Source: an uncultured Clostridia bacterium (GTDB lineage Bacteria > Bacillota > Clostridia > UBA1381). From it: a stretch of DNA of 11,253 nucleotides. The notes below the pieces were generated by a model. That model did no database searches, was not told the DNA's origin, and saw only the letters and a list, made by a program, of their open reading frames with translations. Position 1 is the first letter of the stretch. Every line of letters starts with the position of its first letter. Shown in pieces: positions 1 to 6,400 of the stretch. Made by a program: the position numbers and the translations under genes. The stretch covers positions 1 through 11,253 of the forward strand of contig CAKSNH010000034.1 of assembly GCA_934476075.1 (NCBI GenBank), read 5' to 3'.

Positions 1-42
1 GAACTAAATATATCTTGCGGTGGACTTGACCACAAACTATAA

Positions 43-103
43 ATTAGTGTTCTATCCTAACATAGCTAAAATCAAAGCGTAGTACAGACTGACGTTGTCT
101 AAG
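43..103. repeat. ~61-bp repeat unit 1
   Basis: The unit runs from ATTAGTG to the base before TTTAGCG at 104. It carries the internal motif TAGCTAAAATC and the core CTGACGTTGTC (89-99). The same motifs in the same order and spacing recur at 11010-11070 and 11071-11130. A further, more diverged partial unit appears to lie to its left (1-42), with CTAAA at 4-8 in the expected place. GCTAAA and TTTAGC within or at the edge of the unit are inverted copies, so each unit can also form a long-range stem. Confidence 0.7.
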
Positions 104-171
104 TTTAGCGTTGGGGACGTTTCACTTCCCCATGAGTATAGACATTATCAAATTATAGCGAACCCTTTGGA

Positions 172-201
172 GTCCTCTTTGTCCACGTCCACAAAGAGGA
201 C
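172..201. repeat. covarying hairpin of copy A
   Basis: A perfect 11-bp inverted repeat, GTCCTCTTTGT and ACAAAGAGGAC, encloses the 8-base loop CCACGTCC. The equivalent hairpin in copy B (11198-11227) has the same loop and the same loop-proximal stem, but three adjacent outer pairs have changed. Two changes are fully compensatory, and the third leaves a G-U pair when read on the minus strand. Confidence 0.8.
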
Positions 202-273
202 GGAAAAGTCCGCAAGGGACACCCTTGACCCACACGCTGCAAAGCTATTGCAATATAGTTGTTCCTAATGTGT

Positions 274-316
274 CGGCAAAATTCACTTATTGCCTAGAAG
301 CGTGAATTTTGTGCCG
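274..316. repeat. long inverted repeat
   Basis: CGGC plus AAAATTCAC (274-286) pairs with GTGAATTTT (302-310) and GCCG (313-316), giving a 13-bp stem with a two-base bulge and a 15-base loop. It sits just right of copy A in gene-free DNA. There is no adjacent U-tract, so it is not a simple terminator. Function unknown; it may belong to the same element as copy A. Confidence 0.6.
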
Positions 317-394
317 TCCAAATGCAGTGCTTGCACTATGTTTTAAGTAAACAATAATGCACAAACAAATCATAGATACGGCATACCCTCTGTG

Positions 395-449
395 CCCACT
401 GAATGTAGATATACGCTTTTTGCGTGTCCGTTAGGGTGAGTTTAGTGGG
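395..449. repeat. nested inverted repeat
   Basis: CCCACTGAA (395-403) pairs with TTTAGTGGG (441-449) through nine pairs, one of them G-T. Inside is a small hairpin, ACGC-TTTTT-GCGT (413-425). The right arm is also the start of the next ~61-bp repeat unit, so this stem uses the conserved TTTAGTG motif. ACCCT (385-389) can alternatively pair with AGGGT (433-437). Confidence 0.5.
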
Positions 450-502
450 AAAGTGCAAGTGTGGATATGAATGAAAGTGTAGTGTTACTGACGTTGTCCG
501 AG
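441..502. repeat. ~61-bp repeat unit 2, diverged
   Basis: The unit is 62 bp from TTTAGTG at 441 to TTTAGTG at 503. Its right half (about 473-502), with GTAGTG followed by CTGACGTTGTC (488-498), matches units 1, 3 and 4. Its left half has diverged. A fainter echo (GTATAGTGCAT) follows near 537-547. Confidence 0.55.
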
Positions 503-603
503 TTTAGTGGGTAAGGGTGAGTTCAGTGGCAATGCGAGTATAGTGCATTTATTGTGTACATCATCTCAACAACTCATAATTTGTATAATCAAATAGCCTA
601 CGC

Positions 604-672
604 TAGTCCGCTAAATCCCGATTTAACATAAAAAAGCTTCTGATAGAAGCACCGCCTGCGGGCGGAGGACTA
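604..672. repeat. three-hairpin cluster closed by an outer stem
   Basis: An outer 6-bp stem, TAGTCC (604-609) with GGACTA (667-672), encloses three hairpins: TAAAT-CCCG-ATTTA (612-625), GCTTC-TGATA-GAAGC (636-650) and CCGCC-TGCG-GGCGG (652-665). This gives a cloverleaf-like fold of 69 bases, but it has no tRNA consensus. On the minus strand the middle hairpin is followed directly by six U (630-635), so part of it may act as a second terminator beyond araD. Confidence 0.5.
630..650 (-). terminator. possible backup terminator, minus strand
   Basis: Read on the minus strand, GCTTC and GAAGC form a 5-bp stem followed by six U. It lies about 120 bases past the araD stop and past the stronger terminator at 727-755. 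It would stop read-through from the ara operon or end a minus-strand transcript from the repeat region. Confidence 0.4.
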
Positions 673-696
673 AGGTAGCATTTTTGATTTTTCGTC

Positions 697-714
697 ATTG
701 CGTTTTTACGCAAT
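697..714. repeat. short perfect hairpin
   Basis: ATTGCGT (697-703) and ACGCAAT (708-714) form a perfect 7-bp stem with a TTTT loop. It lies between the three-hairpin cluster and the araD terminator. Neither strand shows a U-tract directly after it. Function unknown. Confidence 0.45.
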
Positions 715-726
715 TTCCTACAAATT

Positions 727-755
727 AAAAAAGAGGCTGAAACACAGCCTCTTTT
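727..755 (-). terminator. Rho-independent terminator of the araBD operon
   Basis: AAAAGAGGCTG (729-739) and CAGCCTCTTTT (745-755) form a perfect 11-bp stem around a five-base loop, 12 bases past the araD stop. On the minus strand the stem ends in a U-rich run. The stem is symmetrical enough to slow transcription from the other side too, but the plus-strand U-run is shorter. Confidence 0.9.
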
Positions 756-767
756 AACCTCAATCCA

Positions 768-1460
768 TTATTTCCCCTGACCGTAATACGCATTAGCACC
801 GTGTTTTCTCAAATAGTGCTTGTCAAGGATGTATTGTGAAATCTGCGGAAGTCCCGGAGTAAGCTGCATTGAACGCAAAGCCATCTTTGCCACTTCGTCC
901 ATAACAACAGCATTGTGTACCGCATTGTGTGCGTCCGTACCCCACGCAAACGGACCGTGATTGTTCACCAAAACACCCGGAACAGCCACAGGGTCTAAAT
1001 CCTTAAATGTTTCGATAATTACAGTACCTGTATTCTTTTCGTACTCGCCCTCAATTTCCTCTTTGGTCATAAGACGTGTCACAGGAATCTCGCCGTAGAA
1101 ATAATCCGCATGAGTAGTACCGAATGCCGGTATCGGCTTGCCCGCTTGTGCAAAGCTTGTCGCCCATTCCGAATGAGTATGTACAATACCGCCGCACTCA
1201 GGGAATGCCTTGTATAATTCCAAATGTGTAGGTGTGTCGCTCGACGGATTTAGCTCACCCTCAACCTTGTTGCCGTCCAAATCCATAACAACCATATCTT
1301 CTGGTTTCAGCTTATCATACTCAACACCGCTCGGTTTGATTACAAACAAACCCTTTTCTCTGTCGATACCGCTCACATTACCCCATGTGAAAGTTACCAA
1401 ACCATATTTAGGCAAATCAAGATTAGCTGCCCAAACCTCTTTTTTTAATTCTTCTAACAT
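768..1460 (-). CDS. araD: L-ribulose-5-phosphate 4-epimerase
   Basis: The 230-residue product converts L-ribulose-5-phosphate to D-xylulose-5-phosphate, the last step of L-arabinose use, in the cytoplasm. It belongs to the class II aldolase family and has the usual AraD length (about 231 in E. coli). Visible landmarks are TWGNVS (25-30), IKPSGV (41-46), the metal-binding HTH (His94 and His96), His168 in NNHGP, Asp119 in THADY, and a C-terminal AYYGQ with Tyr226 where the E. coli enzyme has catalytic Tyr229. The start is set by AAAGGAG six bases upstream. It lies 20 bases after the araB stop, so the two are co-transcribed. UlaF and SgbE are close paralogues; the araB neighbour favours AraD. 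Confidence 0.95.
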   Translation of the reverse strand: MLEELKKEVWAANLDLPKYGLVTFTWGNVSGIDREKGLFVIKPSGVEYDKLKPEDMVVMDLDGNKVEGELNPSSDTPTHLELYKAFPECGGIVHTHSEWATSFAQAGKPIPAFGTTHADYFYGEIPVTRLMTKEEIEGEYEKNTGTVIIETFKDLDPVAVPGVLVNNHGPFAWGTDAHNAVHNAVVMDEVAKMALRSMQLTPGLPQISQYILDKHYLRKHGANAYYGQGK

Positions 1461-1480
1461 AATGTTCTCCTTTTTGAACC

Positions 1481-3151
1481 TTACTTAACGCTTTTCTTAA
1501 TATTTTTCAATCTCTTTAATACATCATTTTCACCACGTCCGAAATAGTCGTGCAAAATCTTGTATTCCTGATACAGCTTATCATAAACCGCAACATTTTC
1601 AGGTATTGGCTTGTATACCTTATCCATAACCTTACCCATAACCTTTGCTGCGTCAACGATTGAATCGTAACCGCCGTTTTCCTTGCCTGCCGCAACCGCT
1701 CCAAACATAGCACTTCCAAGAGCCGGAGTTTGAGCAGACGCTGAAATTCTAAGTTCCATATTAGTTACATCGGCATAAATCTGCATCATCATTTCATCTT
1801 TTTGAGCAATACCGCCTGCCGCATACAATTCTGTAATCGGCACACCGTTTTCCTTGAATGTTTCGATAATCATTCTCTTACCGTAAGCAGTAGCCTCAAT
1901 CAACGCACGATACATTTCCTCAGGCTTTGTAAGCAAGGTCATACCAACCATAACACCTGTTAAATCCACGTCAACAAGCACACTTCTGTTACCGTTCCAC
2001 CAGTCAAGTGCCACCAAACCGCTTTCGCCTACTTTAAGAGCAGACGCTTTTTCTCTCAAATACTTGTGGATATTCTTGCCTTCGTTTTCAGCCTCTTGCA
2101 TATACCCTTGCGGAACGCAGTTTTTAACGAACCAGTCGAAATGGTCGCCCACGCATGACTGACCTGCCTCGTATCCCATAAATCCGGCGATAACGCCGTC
2201 CTCAACAACGCCGCACATACCCGGAACGATACATTCCTTTTCGCCAAGCAAAATATCACAGGTAGACGTACCGATAATCATAAGCATCTTGCCCGGCTCG
2301 GTGATACCCACTGCCGGCAAAGCAACGTGAGCGTCAACGTTACCGACTGCAACAGCCGTACCCACTTTAAGACCTGTAAGCTTTGCGGCTTTTTCTGTAA
2401 TTTCACCCGCCTTGTCGCCAAGCGGAGTAATATCTCTCGACAATTTCTCGTCAACCATATTTTCAAGTCTTGGGTCAAGCGCCTTGTAGAAATCGTTTGA
2501 CGGATAACCCTTTTGTTTGTGCCATAGAGCCTTGTAGCCGGCGGTACAGCTGTTTCTTGTTTCGTTGCCTGTCAGCTGCCATACTATCCAGTCTGTCGCC
2601 TCGATAAATCTGTCCATCTTGTTGTATAGGTCAGGGTCTTCATCGACAATCTGCCAAATCTTCGGCACAAGCCATTCAGACGAAATCTTTCCGCCGTAGC
2701 GTGCAAGGAAATCTTCACCACGTTCCTCGGCGATTTTGTTCAGTTTGTTAGCCTCGTCCTGTGCAGCATGATGTTTCCATAGCTTAACATATGCGTGCGG
2801 ATTTGACTTGTATTCGTCAAGGAAACAAAGCGGAGTACCGTCTGCCAATGTAGGAAGTACGGTACAAGCCGTAAAGTCGATACCTACGCCGATTACATCG
2901 TCAGCACTTACATTTGCCTTCTTTAATACATCGGGAATTGTTGTAGCAAGCACATCAAGATAATCCTGTGGATGCTGCAATGCCCAGTCTGTTGCAAGTT
3001 TTGTCTTGCCGTCCGGCAAATACTCGTCCATTACCGCATGAGGGTATGGCAATACCGATACCGCAAGCTCCTCTCCTGTTTGTACATCAACCAAAACCGC
3101 ACGTCCCGACAATGAACCGTAGTCAACGCCGATTGAATATTTTTTTGACAT
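1481..3151 (-). CDS. araB: ribulokinase
   Basis: The product phosphorylates L-ribulose to L-ribulose-5-phosphate with ATP in the cytoplasm. With the ATG at 3151 it has 556 residues, the normal AraB size. It is a FGGY-family sugar kinase. Visible parts are the N-terminal phosphate loop GVDYGSLSGR (8-17), GIDFTACTVLP (90-100), the segment GNVDAH with candidate catalytic base Asp273, the ATP-site motif IIGTSTC (292-298) and the C-terminal FGGY segment with AAGGIAQKDE (444-453). The frame stays open upstream to a GTG at 3214, but that extension has no ribosome binding site, overlaps the leader palindrome and would put residues before the conserved SIGVDYG. It is the first gene of the araB-araD operon. 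Confidence 0.95.
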   Translation of the reverse strand: MSKKYSIGVDYGSLSGRAVLVDVQTGEELAVSVLPYPHAVMDEYLPDGKTKLATDWALQHPQDYLDVLATTIPDVLKKANVSADDVIGVGIDFTACTVLPTLADGTPLCFLDEYKSNPHAYVKLWKHHAAQDEANKLNKIAEERGEDFLARYGGKISSEWLVPKIWQIVDEDPDLYNKMDRFIEATDWIVWQLTGNETRNSCTAGYKALWHKQKGYPSNDFYKALDPRLENMVDEKLSRDITPLGDKAGEITEKAAKLTGLKVGTAVAVGNVDAHVALPAVGITEPGKMLMIIGTSTCDILLGEKECIVPGMCGVVEDGVIAGFMGYEAGQSCVGDHFDWFVKNCVPQGYMQEAENEGKNIHKYLREKASALKVGESGLVALDWWNGNRSVLVDVDLTGVMVGMTLLTKPEEMYRALIEATAYGKRMIIETFKENGVPITELYAAGGIAQKDEMMMQIYADVTNMELRISASAQTPALGSAMFGAVAAGKENGGYDSIVDAAKVMGKVMDKVYKPIPENVAVYDKLYQEYKILHDYFGRGENDVLKRLKNIKKSVK

Positions 3152-3163
3152 TTTTCTTATCCG

Positions 3164-3169
3164 TCCTTT
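3164..3169 (-). promoter_or_regulatory. araB ribosome binding site
   Basis: AAAGGA lies 12 bases before the ATG at 3151 on the minus strand. The spacing is slightly long, but no comparable site precedes the alternative GTG at 3214, so it decides the start. Confidence 0.65.
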
Positions 3170-3189
3170 CGTTTTACACTCTTTCTGAA

Positions 3190-3206
3190 AACGCATCAAA
3201 TGCGTT
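3190..3206 (-). promoter_or_regulatory. operator-like palindrome in the araB leader
   Basis: AACGCAT and ATGCGTT are perfect 7-bp inverted arms around three bases. The site falls roughly 17 to 33 bases downstream of the predicted transcription start and before the ribosome binding site. This is the typical place for a LacI- or GntR/LacI-type (AraR-like) repressor operator, or for a small leader hairpin. Its bases do not obviously match the B. subtilis AraR box. No regulator gene is present in the window. Confidence 0.5.
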
Positions 3207-3229
3207 ATTTTCACAGTATTTATATATCT

Positions 3230-3258
3230 ATTATAATATCAATTCTGAAAATTGGCAA
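3230..3258 (-). promoter_or_regulatory. araBD promoter
   Basis: On the minus strand TTGCCA (3253-3258) and TATAAT (3230-3235) are separated by exactly 17 bases, a near-consensus vegetative sigma-A promoter. Transcription would start near 3223, giving a leader of about 72 bases that holds the palindrome at 3190-3206. Confidence 0.7.
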
Positions 3259-3313
3259 TATTATTTTAACATATTTATAAACTTTTTTATAAAATAGTTA
3301 ATTCGCCGCATAC

Positions 3314-3343
3314 ACAAAAAGACAGAGCATAAACTCTGCCTTT
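3314..3343 (-). terminator. Rho-independent terminator of the esterase gene
   Basis: On the minus strand AAAGGCAGAG and CTCTGTCTTT form a 10-bp stem (one G-U pair) with a six-base loop, followed by further U. It lies about 85 bases past the esterase stop and just upstream of the araBD promoter, so it separates the two transcription units. Confidence 0.85.
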
Positions 3344-3367
3344 CTGCAATGATTTATTGTAATATCA

Positions 3368-3427
3368 TTAGACTTCTGTTATTTCTGACGAACCAGAGTC
3401 TTTTGTCAAATCAGCCCTTCACCGTAT
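3368..3427 (-). pseudogene. eroded in-frame copy of the esterase C-terminal tail
   Basis: Beyond the esterase stop, in the same frame and exactly 66 bases (22 codons) further on, the codons read ADLTKDSGSSEI. This nearly repeats ADLAKDSGSSEI, which lies just before the real stop. Two in-frame TGA codons (3428-3430 and 3419-3421) cut it off, and it ends at TAA (3368-3370). The likely origin is a tandem duplication of the 3' end that later gained stops, or a longer C-terminus shortened by mutation. It is not translated unless TGA is read through, and other genes here also use TGA as a stop. Confidence 0.7.
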
Positions 3428-6400
3428 TCAATCGTCAATACCTGGTATTTCTGATGAACCTGAGTCTTTTGCCAAATCAGCTTTCAAAATTTCAACAAGT
3501 GACTTAACAATACCCTTAGCGTCAGCACCGTCACCATAACCTTCAATCATAAGTTTAGCGGCAATAGTACCGTTGCTGTAATGGTTGTGGTCACTGAAAC
3601 ACTTGATAATATCCTGTGCAGCAGCATTAGCACTTTCAAAACCGTTTGCGGCATAATCCTGAACATATGCGTTAAATGCAGCGTCTGCCATCTTACCGAT
3701 GTCAACGAAACCGATGATATTTGCATCATATTTTTCATTTGCCGCATCTGTTCTTTCTGCGTAAATCTTTCTTACAATATTATCATATTCATCTTGACGA
3801 TAACTTGTAAATGTATTTGTTGTTGAATCATAAACGCTTGTATATCCGCCTACCGCACCATGAGGTGAATAAGAGTTAAGGATAACCTTAGCACCCATAG
3901 CTTCACAAGCGTCAACATAGTAGTTGAAGCTTTCTTCATACTTGCTACCCATACCGTTAGTACCCATGTCACCAATCATTACATAGTCGCCCGGTCTGAT
4001 TTGTGTCAATACTCTGTCATTCAATTCGCCGCCTGTGTAATATGATGATAGGTTCTTACCGCCACGTCCTGTGTTAGAGAATGTAGCGATATCTGCAAGG
4101 TCTGTATAGTTTGCAGCATAATCTCTTGCCAATACATATGCCCAAGAACCGTTGTTGGCGATTGTTGAGTCACCTACTGTATATACGTTCGGCTTAGCAC
4201 TTGCAAGTTTATCGCTTTGCTTTTCGATTACGATTGAAGAAACCTCAGCATTTGTAAATGCAAGGTCAAGTACGTCATCGATTACAGAGATAGTATATGT
4301 TACCGAGTTCTTTGAACTGTTGACATATGCAATACCTGTCAAATCTGCATTTACATATTCGGCAGCAACATTACCCGAATAGTTAATTGTTACGTTATAA
4401 ACCTTTTGAGGAACTACCTTAGCTTTGAATGTGAATGAGCCTTTCAAGCTGTCAGCGTCAGCGTCTTCTGTGCTTGCTGTACCGTTTGCCACCGGACTGC
4501 CGCTTGAAATACCATAACCTGTTGTGTCAGAATATGTTGTATCGGCAGCAACTGCTGTATAACCTTCTACAACCGCATCTAATCCGGCTGTACCAAAGTC
4601 AAATGCAAGACCGTGGATTGTTACTTTTTGTGCTCTTGTGATAGTTTCATCTGCACTGTTTGTTCCTGTTGCTCTGATATATACAGTTGTAGCTTTTGCG
4701 GCAGATGTTACTGTAAGAACACCTGTTTCCTTATTAAAGCTGATACCTGTCAAAGCATTTTCATCTGTAATTTCTGTTGTGTTGTTCTTGTCATACATAG
4801 CGTATGTAACAGTTTTGCCTTCAATAGCAGCACCGTCTTTATCAACTACCGCAGCTTGATATGTGTAATCGTTAGATTCACCCTCAACCAACGGAATTGA
4901 GATACTTGCAGTCTTTTGTGTAAAGTTTACACTGTCTTGTGAGCTTGAAAGTGTCACTTTGATTTCCTTTGTAACACCGCCAAGAGTTACCTTTACAGTA
5001 ACTTCGCCCGCTTGTGCACCGTTTGCAACAGACAATACCGCACTGTGTGAGTTTGCTGCGTCAGGAGTAACTGTTACACCTGTTGCATCGTCTGCCACTG
5101 CCCAAGTAGCTTCACCAACCATTTCATATCCCTCAGTTGATTTAGCGCTTACTGTCAAGTTTGTTGTAACAGGAGCGTCAGTACTGTTTTCAGGGATTGA
5201 AAGTGTTTCGTTTTCAATAGTTGTCTTAAATGTGCTGTCGTCAATTTCCGGAACATACATCTTAGTATTGTTAAAGTCAAGCTTACCTGCTGAGTTATCA
5301 GGAGTTCTGTAACACAAGTATACAGGGGCTGCCGCACCGGCATTTACGAACGGCATTACATCTGATGAACCCAATAGTGTGCCTTCTTCATCATAGATTG
5401 AAGCATAGCATAGTTTTGATGTCACATCAGCCGCAATAACAACCTTATACCATACGCCTGTTGTAGCGTCTGCGATATTTTCACCGCCGTTTAGGTTAAA
5501 TCCTGTTCCTGTGAAGTTCAAGCTTACAGCAGTAGCGTTGTCATTCCATGTTACAGGGTTCTCCTGCTTGAACAAGATTGATGAATTATTATTGTAGAAT
5601 CTCACGTCTTGTGAAATAATTACCTGACCTGTCGGAGCAGTATCAAGTTTATTTACAGCAAAACTTGATGAGTTTGTGCCTGTTGAGTTAAGCTGCAAGA
5701 ACTTCTTGCCGTTTTCGCTTGCGATATACAATCCTCTGCCTGTGTTACCGCCGCAAGCTGTCCAGTCACCTGTTACATATTCTGTTGATGTTTTGTTATC
5801 AGGTGAAGTTACTGTCTTATATCCTACCATATCGTCAGAATACCAGTCGTAATTCGATACATAACCTGCCTTAGGCAACAATGTACCTGCTGTTGCAGTC
5901 TTAGTAGGAACTACTGCCAACGGATTTGAAATTGTAATTTCTTTACCGTTGTATGTTACTTTTGCTTTTACCTGACCGTAGAAGTTAAACGGCATACTTC
6001 TTAGCTTGAAGTTTACGCTTGTAGCGTCAACCTTTTCTGCTTTACCGTATGAATCACAGTATTCATTTGAATCTACTGCGTCTGTTGTAGCAGCGTTTTC
6101 ACCGGCTTGTGCTTTTGAAACAATGTGTCTGAAACCGTCAAATTCCCATTCAACATTAAGGTCTGTTACTCTTTCATCGTTTAGTTCAGCAAGGTCTGAA
6201 CCGATTTCACCGATAAGTTTAACCTTAATAGTATTATCTGCATATGTGTCAGCGTCTGCACCCATTGTCAGCAAGCCGTTTGTAGGAACTGTTGCAAATT
6301 CAACAGAGGCCAGCGGCTCGATATATTCCGCATCTTTTTCATATACAGCTGTATACTTAACATCAGCAGTAAGCGGTGTGCTTAGTACCTGTTCTGTTGT

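Larger units (their letters stand above)
1..227. repeat. composite multi-hairpin repeat, copy A
   Basis: This noncoding block is repeated at the right end of the window (copy B). It starts with one partial and one full unit of a ~61-bp repeat, then a hairpin block (104-227) about 92% identical to 11131-11253 (nine substitutions and one single-base gap by eye). The block holds four successive stem-loops: GGGGA/TCCCC (113-117 with 127-131), an 11-bp stem (172-182 with 191-201, loop CCACGTCC), CGGA/TCCG (201-212) and CAAGGG/CCCTTG (213-227). No open reading frame covers it. The left edge of the element lies outside the window. It could be a non-autonomous mobile element, a REP-like dispersed repeat or a structured RNA; no transposase or target-site duplication is visible. 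Confidence 0.8.

Noticed and set aside
1..510. CRISPR-like array with ~61-bp period
   Set aside because: The period fits, but the parts that would be spacers are themselves conserved between units, the repeats are imperfect and no cas gene is present.
604..672. tRNA-like cloverleaf
   Set aside because: The arms have the wrong loop sizes, there is no TTCRA T-loop and no proper anticodon loop or 7-bp acceptor stem.
3149..3214. GTG start at 3214 for araB
   Set aside because: It adds 21 residues not expected in AraB, lacks a ribosome binding site and would overlap the leader palindrome; the ATG at 3151 is better supported.
3368..3430. TGA recoding that would extend the esterase
   Set aside because: Two closely spaced TGA codons would have to be read as sense, while the flippase ends with TGA and the other genes translate normally under the standard code.
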